DNA of 64,000 nt from UBA4732 sp963823075 (GTDB taxonomy: Bacteria > Planctomycetota > Planctomycetia > Gemmatales > Gemmataceae): the NCBI GenBank assembly GCA_963823075.1, contig CAWGKE010000023.1:124001-188000 (forward strand), given 5' to 3'. Of this stretch, positions 38,401 through 47,480 are shown piece by piece. Positions within the stretch are counted from its first letter, which is position 1. The number at the start of each line of letters is the position of its first letter. Under the pieces are notes generated by a model. The model saw only the letters and a program-made list of their open reading frames with translations. It did not search any database and was not told where the DNA came from. The position numbers and the translations under genes are program-made.

Positions 38401-40977
38401 ATCGGCGGCAACGCCCTCGACGGTGTCTACGTCACCTCGGGCGCTCGGGCGACACCATTGGCGGTACGGCAGACCGGGGCCGCCAACCTGATCGCCTATA
38501 ACACGGGAGCCGGGATCGCTGTCGACGGGCGCGGCCTCCACCGGCAATCCGATCGAGGGCAACTCCATCCACGACAACGGCGGCCTGGGGATCGATCTTG
38601 TCAGCGGCGCCAACGACAACCAGGCGGCCCCGGTTCTCACGTCGTCCTACGCCACTGCAGGCGGACTAACGGTCAGCGGACCTTCGGCAGCGTGCCCAAC
38701 GCGACCTTCCGCCTGGAGTTCTTCGCCAACACTCAGCCCGACCCCTCCGGCTTCGGCGAGGGCCAGACCTTCCTGGTTCGCCACGGAGGTCGCCACCGAC
38801 GCCAACGGCAACCTCCTTTCCTCCCCGGACGGCTCGGCAGTCATCAGCAACCCCGGCGCGCCAACGCCAGCTTCCTGGTGAACCTGACCGCATCCCTCCC
38901 GGTCGGCGAAGGCTGGGTCGCCTGACCGCGACGGACGTCACCGTCAACGCTGCAGCAGTTCAGCGACACCTCCCAGTTCTCGGCCGACGAGAAGATCGAT
39001 CCGCTTCGTCTGAGCGGCCCGTCCGGCGGCGTACTCTACCAGCCGCTCACCTTCAACCTCGGCGCCACCGACCTCTCGCCCATCGACCAGGCCGGCAACT
39101 TCACCTACGTCGTCAACTGGGGCGACGGCACAAACACGGCGCCTGACATACAAACCATCGTCGAACCATCGCCCACCACGGTCACCCACGTCTACACCAC
39201 CGCCGGCGCCTATACCGTCACGCTTACCGCCACGGACGAGGACGGCGGCGTCAGCCCAATGGTCTCGCAGCAAGTCGCCATCGTCGCTGCGCCCCAGCTC
39301 CAGAACGGCGTGCTGGCCATCCCCGGCACGGCCGTCAACGCCACGCTCACGCTCACTCCGACCCTGCCCACCGGCGCCGCGGCCTACAGCATGACGGTGA
39401 AACGCACCATCGGCACGACCACGACCAACCTCGGGACCTTCGCGGTCCCGACCGGGATCATCGAGGTCTACGGCGGCCCCGGAACCGACGCCGTCACGCT
39501 GGACGGCACGGCGAACAACGATGCGTTCACCATCGGCGCCGGGACGGTCAGCGAGCTGGCCGCGCAGAACACCGCACAGGCGACGGCCTTCTCCGTGGGC
39601 CTGAACGCCATCCCGTCCCTCACGCTCAAGGGCGACGGCGGCAGCGACAACCTGACCGGGCCGAACCAGGCGAACACGTGGGACCTGACCGCGGCCAACG
39701 CCGGCACGCTCGACTCCACCATCTCCTTCTCCGGTATCCAGAACCTGACCGGCGGGTCGGCGGCCGACTACCTCGCCTTCACGACCTCCACGGCCTCGGT
39801 GTCCGGCCTGATCGACGGCGGCGGCGGCGCCAACACACTGGACTTCTCGGGCCGCACCACGGCCGTCACGGTCACGATGGTGGCCGGCGGCCCGAACAAG
39901 GCCACGGCGACCGGCGGCTGGACGAACATCGGCACGGTGATCGGCGGCGCCGCGACGAACACGCTCATCGGTGCGAACACCGCCAACGTCTGGGATATTA
40001 CTGGGGCCAACGCGGGGACGTTGGACGGCGCCCTGACCTTCTCCGGCTTCCAGAACCTGACCGGCGGCTCGGTGGACGACACGTTCGCCTTCCTGCCCGG
40101 CGGCTCCCTTGCGGGCAATCTGAAAGGCGGGGCGCCGACCAACACCCTCGACTTCTCCCAATACGGCAGCCCGGTTACGGTCAACTTGGGCGCGAAGACC
40201 GCGACCGGCATCGGCGGAACCTGGGCGAGCATCCAGGTCTTCGACGGCACGGGAACCACGGACACGCTGATCGGCACGAACGCCAACAGCATCTGGTCGC
40301 TGAGCGGGATCGACGCCGGGACCGTGGCCGGCTTTACCTTCGCAGGGTTCGCCAACCTGACCGGCGGCACGGGCAACAACGTGTTCCAGTTCGGCGCCGG
40401 CGCCTCGGTATCTGGGGTGATCGACGGCGGGACCGGCACGAACACACTGGACTACTCGTCCTACACCAGCGGCGTCTATGTCAACCTGCAAACCCTGGCC
40501 GCGACCGGCACGGGGGGCATCGCCAACATTCAGAATGTGACAGGCAGCGCGGTGGGCGGCGACATCCTGGTTGGGGGCGGCGGCAGCAACGTGCTGACCG
40601 AACACGCGGGCGACAACCTCGTGATCGGCGGCGGCGGCGCCGACACCCTGACCGGCGGGAGCGGCAGCGACATCCTGATCGCGGGCAGCACGATCTACGA
40701 CCAAAACGTGGCGGCCCTCGACGCCTTGCTGTCCACCTGGGACGACACGACGCTGAGCTACGATCAGCGGGTGGCCGATCTGCTGAGCGGGGTCAGCTAC
40801 ACGGATGACACTGGCACACACACCGCCGCATTGGACGCGGACTCGACGGTATCGCAGCCGGCCGGAAGTGGACCCAGCACAATCAAGGGGGGCAGCAGCG
40901 GTCTGGACTGGTTCTTCGCCGCGGTCACGGATGTCATCAAGAACCAAAAGAAGGGCGAGATCGTCTCGACGCTCTAA
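32439..40977 (+). CDS. Giant LEPR-XLL surface protein with beta-helix repeats (many frameshifts)
   Basis: About 2,840 codons if read as one gene. The start has basic residues and the planctomycete LEPR-XLL-like motif SLEVLEDRLAPATLLVNTNA. To about 34.0 kb come right-handed beta-helix rungs of TVSNSTLSGNS and GGGIY type in a clean frame. About 34.8-38.6 kb holds a second repeat family (VVEGNYIGTD...GT..LGN and NTIGGT.AGAGNVISGN) broken by many frame changes and a stop at 35021-35023. Near 39.0-39.25 kb a PKD-like domain (NWGDGT, VTHVYTTAGAYTVTLTATDE) is visible. From 39.26 kb a clean frame of TLIGANTANVWDI-type repeats ends with an RTX-like GGGGADTLTGGSGSDILIAG. It is probably exported as an adhesin or cell-surface protein; whether it is still functional is unclear. 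Confidence 0.65.
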
Positions 40978-41192
40978 TGTCCGAATACGGCGATTGGCGC
41001 CGCTTGCGGTCATGCGTTGTTGGAGCGAAGGGGCGGGCGACGGGACGACGGAAAGTATGCAGATATGAGCATGAATCGGCCCTCCGTGCATGCCTGGCTG
41101 CGGGACGGTGGGCCGGAGGCGACGTGTTCGGTGCAGGGAACGCGGGGTGCCCGTGCCCCGGTAGGGGGCGGGATCGTCGGGGACGTCGGGCT

Positions 41193-41453
41193 TCAGGCCG
41201 GCGGCGATGCGGCCGGCGGAGGATCGGTCGCCGATTCCACGGGTGCGGCGGCTGGTTTGGGCTGTGGTTTGGCCAGCCCGGCGTTTTGGGCGGCCACTTC
41301 GGCCGGGTCCCAGAACTGTTGTTCGAGCCATAGCTCGCGTTCGGCCTCGGTCTGGCGTTCGACCTGGCGAATTCGGCGTCGGTTGGCGCCGGCGCGGCGG
41401 GCGGCGTTTACGAGGGCGAAGGCGGCGCGCCATTTGCGAGAGTCCTTGGTCAT
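41193..41453 (-). CDS. Small basic helical protein
   Basis: 86 residues from ATG 41453, overlapping the end of the ATPase frame (ATGA type). The N-terminal 60 residues are helical and basic (WRAAFALVNAARRAGANRRR, then IRQVERQTEAERELWLEQQF), ending in a Pro/Ala tail. No family recognised. Coupling to the RepA-like ATPase suggests a part in the replication or maintenance module. Confidence 0.45.
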   Translation of the reverse strand: MTKDSRKWRAAFALVNAARRAGANRRRIRQVERQTEAERELWLEQQFWDPAEVAAQNAGLAKPQPKPAAAPVESATDPPPAASPPA

Positions 41454-42595
41454 CTTGAGGTCTCCAAACGGGCTGAGGGCGAAGGTTGTTGGTGGTTGTG
41501 GCTCAGTCCTCGTCGAAAGGGGTACGGATGATCGTGTGGTAGCAGTGGGGCTCGATTCTTGACGCCGGTCCCGGTCCTCTGGAAGCGGCCGGCGGCAACG
41601 CCGTCCTTCAGGGCCTTGAGGACCTTGGCCTTTCTCGGGGTCTTGTCGTTGGGCCAGCCGGCCTTGATGTCGTCCCAGCAGAAGCCGGGCGGCTGGTCGG
41701 GCAGAACCTCGTCGAGGACGGCCCCAATGTCGGCGGTCTGGACCGAGGGGCCGTCGCCGAGGCAGGTGTAATCGTTGCCGTCGTCGTTCAGCTCGATCAC
41801 CAGTTCGGTCGGCGTCTCCTCGTCGCGGCCGTAGCCGGTCAGGAGGCGCTTGCGGTCGTTGGGGTCGTTGGGATTCACTCGGGTCATCTCGACGATGGTG
41901 TCCACGAAGCTGGTTAGGGCACCGCTGCCGCGGGAACCGGTCCCCTCGGCGCCGCCGCCCTTGCGCAGGTGGTGATCGCACAGCACGGCGGCCTGCTCGG
42001 CCAGGGGGTATAGCTCCATCAAGGCGGCCGTGACTTCGCCGGCGTCGTTCTCATGGACGACGGGCCAGAGGTTGGTCAAGGTGTCGAAGGCGACGAGCTG
42101 GATGTCCCACTGCTTCACGCAGCGTACCAGGTGCTTGATGAGCAGCTGCCAGTCGAGGAAGTTGGGCCGGCCCTTGAAGGGCCTGCACAGCAGGCGGACG
42201 TTGGGGGTGGCGCCGTGTTTTTCACGGCGGATCGCCCAGCGGTTCTTCGACTCCTCGCTGACGCAGAGAACGCGGCACGGCTTGACGGGGCGGCCGGCAA
42301 ACGATCCGCCCAGGTTGAGGGCCTTGAACAGCAAGGATAAGAGCGTGGTCTTGCCGCACTTCCAGAGGGCGGACAACAGCGTGAACTGGCCTTTGGCGAT
42401 GTAGCCTTGCCAGTACCAATCTGCGACTGATCCGGCGGTGAGTTCGGTCCATAGCTCAGGCTGGGGTAACGCGGGCTGGTCGGATTCTGTTTCAGTTCCC
42501 TCTCCTATTGGGCCGGAACTGAAACAGAATCCGTTGGCGCGGGGGAGGGGCCCGCCTTGCTGCTGGTAGGCGTCGTGCATGAAGTCGGTGGTCAT
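41450..42595 (-). CDS. RepA-like AAA/RecA-fold ATPase of the integrative element
   Basis: 381 residues from ATG 42595; a longer Arg-rich upstream extension was rejected. The start overlaps the previous stop. A Walker A-like segment, LLSALWKCGKTTLLSLLF, is followed by VLCVSEESKNRWAIRREKHG. Walker B is LVAFDTLTNLW, and HHLRKGGGAEGTGSRGSGAL matches the motif III region of RepA/RSF1010-type hexameric helicases. The C-terminal 100 residues form a winged-helix-like unit (CWDDIKAGWPNDKTPRKAKV). Such ATPases unwind origins in plasmids and integrative elements. Another frame would end the protein at 41503 with HTIIRTPFDED, so the last 15-20 residues are uncertain. Confidence 0.75.
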   Translation of the reverse strand: MTTDFMHDAYQQQGGPLPRANGFCFSSGPIGEGTETESDQPALPQPELWTELTAGSVADWYWQGYIAKGQFTLLSALWKCGKTTLLSLLFKALNLGGSFAGRPVKPCRVLCVSEESKNRWAIRREKHGATPNVRLLCRPFKGRPNFLDWQLLIKHLVRCVKQWDIQLVAFDTLTNLWPVVHENDAGEVTAALMELYPLAEQAAVLCDHHLRKGGGAEGTGSRGSGALTSFVDTIVEMTRVNPNDPNDRKRLLTGYGRDEETPTELVIELNDDGNDYTCLGDGPSVQTADIGAVLDEVLPDQPPGFCWDDIKAGWPNDKTPRKAKVLKALKDGVAAGRFQRTGTGVKNRAPLLPHDHPYPFRRGLSHNHQQPSPSARLETSR

Positions 42596-42963
42596 GGGCG
42601 GCGCTCCAGTCTGCCTACGCGGCGTTCGAGCTTGGCCACGGCCTGGGCGATGGGTGTGACGAGGGGGCCGATGATCTGCTTGACGAGATCGCGCAGGGCG
42701 TCCGGCTGGTGGCGGATGGCGTAGCGCCAGAGGAGGAGCAGCAGGTCGGCGAGCTGCTGGCCGGCGGCCCAGAAGTCGCCCTTGGCCTCGTCGCACTCGG
42801 CGTGGGCGGCGGCGATCTGGGCCCGGTCGATGGCCGGCATGGTTTGCGCCTGATGCAGGCGCTTCTCGCCGGCCGCGAAGCGGTCGCAGATGGCGGCGAG
42901 TTCGTCGCGGACGGCGGATTGCATGGCGGTGGTTCGGTCTTGTGGTATACTTGTAGTGGACAT
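42592..42963 (-). CDS. Small helical protein in the element's replication operon
   Basis: 123 residues from ATG 42963 behind GGAGGAA; an ATG at 42969 is too close to that site. It is almost entirely helical: MQSAVRDELAAICDRFAAGE, then LADLLLLLWRYAIRHQPDAL and AQAVAKLERRVGRLERRP, with heptads near the end. It is coupled to the ATPase by ATGA. No family recognised; small coiled-coil partners are common beside such helicases. Confidence 0.5.
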   Translation of the reverse strand: MSTTSIPQDRTTAMQSAVRDELAAICDRFAAGEKRLHQAQTMPAIDRAQIAAAHAECDEAKGDFWAAGQQLADLLLLLWRYAIRHQPDALRDLVKQIIGPLVTPIAQAVAKLERRVGRLERRP

Positions 42964-43019
42964 TGGCATTTCCTCCGTATCGGCCGGGATGGTAGTCCCG
43001 GCCGATGTCGTCTACTCGA

Positions 43020-43214
43020 TTAGGCCTCGATCTTCTCCGACTTGTCGGCCGCGCCCTTCAGGAAGTCTTCGACGTCGGCGCGGCGCCAGCGGTTCAGGCG
43101 GCCGAGCTTGATGATGGGGCGGGGAAACAAGTCGTTTTGGTAGAGGCGGCGCAGGGCGTTGCGGCTGAGCTTCGTGATCTCAAGGACCTCGGGTTCGAGC
43201 ATCAACTTCGGCAT
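43020..43214 (-). CDS. Excisionase/AlpA-like HTH protein
   Basis: 64 residues from ATG 43214, with GGAGG ten bases upstream. The sequence LEITKLSRNALRRLYQNDLF, then PRPIIKLGRLNRWRRADVED and FLKG, is the MerR-like HTH_17 pattern of AlpA and phage excisionases, including the 'R..WRR.DVE.FL' end. In integrative elements such proteins act as recombination directionality factors or as activators of integrase. It lies about 0.5 kb inside the integrase gene's 3' end on the same strand. Confidence 0.8.
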   Translation of the reverse strand: MPKLMLEPEVLEITKLSRNALRRLYQNDLFPRPIIKLGRLNRWRRADVEDFLKGAADKSEKIEA

Positions 43215-43396
43215 GGTTCGATTACCTCCGACCAGTAGGTTGCCTGCGGCCGCAGAAGGGCTTCGGCGAAAGCCCGTGTCACGGGCCATCGGGCCTCGAC
43301 GGCAAGCCGGCGAAGGAAGTTGACGAGCGGGGATTGTGGGGGCGCCTGGCCGTGGTGGACCGTGGGTTCGGTGGCCGGCTTGGGTTGAACGAACAT
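43202..43396 (-). CDS. Possible small ORF overlapping the excisionase start
   Basis: 64 residues from ATG 43396 (MFVQPKPATEPTVHHGQAPP), with a helical middle LVNFLRRLAVEARWPVTRAF. It overlaps the HTH gene by 13 bp. No clear ribosome site, so translation is uncertain. Confidence 0.35.
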   Translation of the reverse strand: MFVQPKPATEPTVHHGQAPPQSPLVNFLRRLAVEARWPVTRAFAEALLRPQATYWSEVIEPCRS

Positions 43397-43686
43397 GAGC
43401 GGAGGGCCTCGGATGCGGGGCAAGGATACGCCCCATAGGGTTGGTGTGACCCTGGCATCCGTCTCCATCCACACCCGGCTAGCAGCTCACCGATTGGCGG
43501 TCGGCGTCTGCCTCCCTCGGGACGGGGACTAACGGCTTGCAGAGATTACGGGATCAAGTTTATGCGCAACGGCAGAGCGGTGCAAACCGGCCGCGATCGT
43601 TTATGGGCGTAAAATGGCGTAGGGAGGTCGGCCTGGGCGATCTGGCGCGATCGTGCGGGGGGTGGGGGTCGCACGATAGCGGCGTC
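43397..43686. other. Gene-free spacer between integrase end and excisionase-like gene
   Basis: No coding frame is convincing. The spacer contains gcgatcgtgcg and cgcacgatagc near 43643-43680, which echo the gcacgatcgtgc palindrome at 24534 near the other end of the element. It may hold a promoter for the leftward operon. Confidence 0.35.
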
Positions 43687-45428
43687 TTAGAAGTTGGCGT
43701 CAGCGGGTGCGGAGTGCCAATCGGTGGCGGCCATGTCGTCGGTCAACTTCTTTACGGCCTCAGGCTGACGCAGATCTACTCCCTTGAAAGGTCCGGTCGT
43801 GGCGATGCTCTGGCCCTCGCAGGCGTCGCCGGCGGACCTTATGAGGTAGAGTCGCTGCCGGCCTGAGCGAAACCACACCTGCAGCGGCATGATTCTCGCT
43901 TTGCCGTGGGGCACGATAAGCAGCCGCATTTCGGACACGAGGCGGCGAAGGGCGGCGCGTACCTTGCCGCGCAAAGCGTCGAGTTCGGCGATGACGTCGG
44001 CGTCGCCGGCGGCGGCCCGCGCCTCGGCGTCGCGCAGGAGGTTAACGCTGGAGGTGAAATCGCCGACGTCGCAGTCCTCCTGGCGGGCGGCTTCCGCCTC
44101 GGCCTCCTCAAACTCCGCAATCGCCGCCTGGCGCTCCAGGTGCATGTCGGCGAGGAGGTCGAGGAACACGGTAACGTCCGTGTTCTTGGCGGCCTTTGCC
44201 CGAACCGCCTCGATGTTGGTGTTGATGCGGTTGAGGCGGCCGGACGCCGCATCGCGCCGGTCTTGTGCGGCGCCCGGCTTTCCCAGCACATCTGCGGCGG
44301 TCAACTCTTCCATCAACCCGAGCACGCAATGCTCAAAGGCGGTATATCGAATGCCTTGGTACGCGCAGCCGCGCACCCGGCGGACGGCGCCGGCCGAAAC
44401 GAGGATTTTTCGTCCGTGTGTGCCGTTCAGGATCATCCGCTGGCCGTCCGCCGCGTTGAACAGGACGCCGTTGAACAGGTTTGGGACGCCGGTGATGCGG
44501 CCGCCGCCGCGGCGGCGGCCGTCAAGGGCCTCTTGCACGCGATAGTACAGGGCCTCGCCGATGATGGCGGGGAAATATCCCGGGATGGGATCGCCGAACG
44601 GGCGGCGCGTCGAGGGCCGGCCCTTCCGGCGCAGACGCCGGTGAATCGCTGCAACTCGCCCAGCACGGCGCGCGACCGCAGGACGCCGGCTATCGCGGCA
44701 GGCTGCCAGCCTTTGCCCGGTTGGCCGTCTGGGAATTCCTCGGAGGGCGGCCCTTTGCCCATCATGCCGTCGGGGAATTGCTCGTTCAGCCGTTTGGCGA
44801 TGCGGCCGACGCCGAGGCCGGCGGCGGCTAGGTCGAACATTAAGCGGACGTGCGCGGCTCTCTCTTCGATCACCAGCCAGTGGGAGCGGTCGGCGCTCAG
44901 CGACAGCCAGGCCGGCGCCTGCTTGGTCATGATCTTCGACTCGGCGGCCCGCCGCTTTGCGGCCCATGCGTCCGCCACCCGATCCGCCTTCTTCCGGCTC
45001 TCCTCGGCGGCGAGGCAGCAGGCAACCTGCAGGGGTATCCAAGTGCCGATCTGGTGGATATTCTGTGCGGTGTAGAGCTGCTCGGGGGACGTGGTAGCGA
45101 CATCCACCCCGGCCTTGACGATGGACATGATGAGGGCGGTCGCCTCGTCGGGCGGAAGGCGCGAAAGCCGATCGACATTTTCGATGATGACGACCGAGCC
45201 GCGGGGGATGCGTCCTTCCTTCACGAGGCGGAGGAACTCGGCGAGTTCGCCGTGAGTGGCGTTGGCGCCGTGGAAGCCGCTCACGCCCTTGTCGATGTAC
45301 GTTCTGTCGTCCAGCTTCAGGCCGTGGCGGGCGCAGTAAGCCTTGGCGGCTTCGAGCTGGCGCTCCTGGGAGCGGCCATCTTTCTGCTCGGCGGTGCTGA
45401 ACCGGCTGTAACTGAAGGCGCGTCGCAT
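43687..45428 (-). CDS. Large serine recombinase (integrase) (one frameshift)
   Basis: Read from ATG 45428, about 580 residues after joining two frames near 44600-44640. Residues 1-150 are a resolvase-type catalytic domain: YSRFSTAEQ with the nucleophile Ser at about 11, then RSQERQLEAAKAYCARHGLK, VVIIENVDRLSRL. It is followed by the recombinase domain (GVGRIAKRLNEQFPDG; GYFPAIIGEALYYRVQEALD) and a zinc-ribbon region with LFNGVLFNAADGQRMILNGT. A C-terminal coiled coil (EFEEAEAEAARQE) follows. Large serine integrases insert DNA between short attP and attB sites. The gene starts 81 bp from attR, transcribed into the element. With the frameshift as read, the protein would be inactive unless the shift is an error. 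Confidence 0.85.
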
Positions 45429-45508
45429 GATTTCCTCCTGTTCGATTCGGGCGAACAGTGCTTTCCATGTCTGGATTGTACCCTATTTGACTGCTACTGT
45501 CAAACACA

Positions 45509-45523
45509 GGAACAAGTTCCTGA
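45509..45523 (+). other. attR core of the integrative element
   Basis: ggaacaagttcctga, one base different from attL. Rightward, the isomerase codons FLMSPLEF resume in frame. The core is itself a dyad (aggaac/gttcct). gactgctact at 45489-45498 lies on the element side. Confidence 0.8.
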
Positions 45524-45707
45524 TGAGTCCGCTGGAGTTTCAGCGGCTGATCGCGGAGGTGGACAGCACGGCCGTCGGCATATGGTTCGATATCGGCAAC
45601 GTCGTCGTGTTCGGCTACTCGGAACAGTGGATTCGCATCCTCGGCGGCAAGCCGATCGTGGGAATCCACATCAAAGATTTCAAGCGCGGCCCGTCGGAAC
45701 ATTTCGG
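45509..45707 (+). pseudogene. Sugar-phosphate isomerase/epimerase, internal 3' part
   Basis: Continuation of the gene begun at 21577. The peptide FLMSPLEFQRLIAEVDSTAV, then WFDIGNVVVFGYSEQWIRIL and IVGIHIKDFKRG, covers the second half of the TIM barrel, with the metal/substrate motif IHIKDFK typical of the family. It is cut at 'SEHF' by IS66 copy A. The true C-terminus is not found in the window, probably lost in the deletion at the IS66 A/B junction. Confidence 0.85.
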
Positions 45708-47173
45708 GTAATCGTTCAACGCTACGAGAGCAGTGAGGGGCAGGGTTGGCCGGTGCGATGGGCGAGGACAGCCTCATGCAGGTAATCCAGGACATTCTTC
45801 GCCTGCAACCGCCGGGTTTGCACCACGGTCAGAATCCGCTCGACGAAGCGACAGCCGTTCCCACTCCAGCAGCCGAAACTCCGCCTGCGCCACAGCACCG
45901 CCCGACGCAGCAGTCGTTCCACGTGGTTGTTCGTCGGCTCCAGTCCCTCCGTCGTCACGAACGTCCACAGCGCAGGCTCCAACGCCAGCACGTTCTCGCA
46001 GAACCGCACCACCGTTGGGTCGGCGCCGAGGATCGCGCCTTCCAGCAGCACCCGGTTCATCCGTCGCATCACCGGGGCCAGCCGCGCTTCCAGTTGTGCC
46101 CGCGTGACCTGTCCGTCCCGGAACCCGTGCCACGCGGCGAAGACCTTCCTGACCAGTCGCCGCCCCTCCCGTCCGACCCACTCTTCGGGGCCGCCCCGGT
46201 CGATGATCTTCTGGAAATCCCGTTTCAGGTGCGCCCAGCAGATCTGCCGCCGCTGGGGCGGCACCCGGTTGTACGGGCCCCAGCGGTCGCTGCACAGGAT
46301 CCCCAGGATCTCCAGGCCCAGGATCGCCGTCAGGCCCGCCGCGCTTCGGCGGGCGTGGATCACGAAGGCCACCACCTGGGTGGTGGCCGCCGCCCACAGC
46401 CAGCACAACGCCCCCGCGAGTTTCCAACTGGTCTCGTCGGCGTTCTTGACCGCCGCCTGGCGCACCGCCGCCACCGCCTCCTGGTGGGCCGTCTCCAGGG
46501 CGGCGCCGACTTCTTGCTCGAGGTTGCAGACCGTGCCCAAGGCGATCGGGGCGTCGAAGACCGCGTCGGCGATCTCCTCGACGCCGCGCTTGCTCAGGCC
46601 GTGACAGCCGGAGAAGTAGGACAGCGTGCCGGTCAGCCGCGGCCCGACACTGTGGGCGCGAACCGCCGCCGGGATGACCGCATGCGTCCGGTGGCCGCAG
46701 CAGGGGCAGGTGCGGGCGTGGCCCTGGTACTCGGTGACCTCGGCTATGACCGGGGGCAGTTCGATGGTTTGGAAGCGGGTGGGCTCGGGATCGCCCGGCG
46801 AGGGCTGGGCGGGCAGGGCCGCGGCACAGCGCTCACACCGCTTGGGGACCAAGTGCTTGAAATGGTTGACCCGCTCGGCGGGAAGCAACCGCCGCAGCTG
46901 CGGGGGATGGCCCAGTTGTCCGCCGGCTGGACGTTTGGACTTCTTTTTCTGGACCGGCTTGGGTGCGCCGGGGGGATTGGCGGACGGCGGCAGCGAGGAG
47001 TTGGAACTGTTGGTGCCGAGTCGGGCTTCCAACTCGGCGACGCGGCGTTCCAACTCGGCGATGCGCCTATCGCGTTCGCAGCATCCCGGGCACACGGAAG
47101 CGTCCATGCCACGATTTTAGCAGTCGGCTCTCGGCGCAGCTGCGCTGCTTTGCGAATTCCGCTGGACGGTTAC
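45708..47173 (-). mobile_element. IS66-family element, copy A (inverted), 1,466 bp
   Basis: Ends gtaatcgttcaacg (45708) and the complement of gtaaccgtccagcg (47173) show the GTAA termini of IS66. It is the same length as copies C and D. The left flank (catttcgg) and right flank (gacggagg) do not match, so no target duplication remains. Confidence 0.9.
45722..47107 (-). CDS. IS66-family transposase (copy A)
   Basis: 461 residues, same product as copies C and D except Leu for Val in TTEGLEPTNNH. Domains: an N-terminal leucine-heptad DUF6444-type segment (RRIAELERRVAELEARLG), a zinc-binding domain (CERCAA and CPCCGHRT), then the IS66 DDE domain. Candidate catalytic residues: Asp in VKNADETSWKLAGALCW, Asp in GILCSDRWGPYN and Glu in NNHVERLLRRAVLW. 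No tnpA or tnpB is present, as in the single-gene ISBst12-type IS66 group. The frame is intact, so it could be active. Confidence 0.92.
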   Translation of the reverse strand: MDASVCPGCCERDRRIAELERRVAELEARLGTNSSNSSLPPSANPPGAPKPVQKKKSKRPAGGQLGHPPQLRRLLPAERVNHFKHLVPKRCERCAAALPAQPSPGDPEPTRFQTIELPPVIAEVTEYQGHARTCPCCGHRTHAVIPAAVRAHSVGPRLTGTLSYFSGCHGLSKRGVEEIADAVFDAPIALGTVCNLEQEVGAALETAHQEAVAAVRQAAVKNADETSWKLAGALCWLWAAATTQVVAFVIHARRSAAGLTAILGLEILGILCSDRWGPYNRVPPQRRQICWAHLKRDFQKIIDRGGPEEWVGREGRRLVRKVFAAWHGFRDGQVTRAQLEARLAPVMRRMNRVLLEGAILGADPTVVRFCENVLALEPALWTFVTTEGLEPTNNHVERLLRRAVLWRRRSFGCWSGNGCRFVERILTVVQTRRLQAKNVLDYLHEAVLAHRTGQPCPSLLS

Positions 47174-47419
47174 GACGGAGGGAGTGGAGCCGACGAACAA
47201 CCACGTGGAACGACTGCTGCGTCGGGCGGTGCTGTGGCGCAGGCGGAGTTTCGGCTGCTGGAGTGGGAACGGCTGTCGCTTCGTCGAGCGGATTCTGACC
47301 GTGGTGCAAACCCGGCGGTTGCAGGCGAAGAATGTCCTGGATTACCTGCATGAGCCTGTCCTCGCCCATCGCACCGGCCAACCCTGCCCCTCACTGCTCT
47401 CGTAGCGTTGAACGATTAC
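47174..47419 (+). mobile_element. IS66 fragment, copy B (3' 246 bp)
   Basis: Identical in sequence to the last 246 bp of the other copies, encoding only the transposase end from about TEGVEPTNNHVERLL to the stop at 47403-47405. Its only difference is a Pro for Ala in LHEPVLAH. It abuts the 5' end of copy A directly, which points to a deletion or an IS-into-IS event. Confidence 0.85.
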
Positions 47420-47480
47420 CTCTGTTTTTGGATCGTTTGGTAGTTCTTGCCTTTGCCGTTTTGCAGGCCGAAGTCCACGC

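Larger units (their letters stand above)
22022..45523. mobile_element. Serine-integrase integrative element, about 23.5 kb
   Basis: Bounded by the att repeats, it interrupts one isomerase gene whose two coding parts rejoin in frame when the element is removed. From the right end inward: integrase (43687-45428), small genes, excisionase-like HTH, RepA-like ATPase, a giant surface-protein gene, and an ECF/WD40-kinase pair. Then come a RepA-type remnant, a TerS-like protein, a gene-poor GC-rich stretch with a large palindrome, and a leftward operon at the left end. There are no capsid, tail, conjugation or relaxase genes, so it resembles an integrative island rather than a complete phage or ICE. 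Confidence 0.82.

Noticed and set aside
32900..38600. CRISPR-like regular repeats
   Set aside because: Repeats are coding rungs with degenerate wobble positions and variable length, not identical repeats with unique spacers.
38944..41433. 829-codon - strand open frame opposite the surface protein
   Set aside because: Its repeat structure mirrors the + strand rungs and no motif is recognisable.
45746..47353. Long open frames antisense to the IS66 transposases (also in copies C and D)
   Set aside because: They recur in every copy simply because the IS is identical; the sense frame has all IS66 domains.
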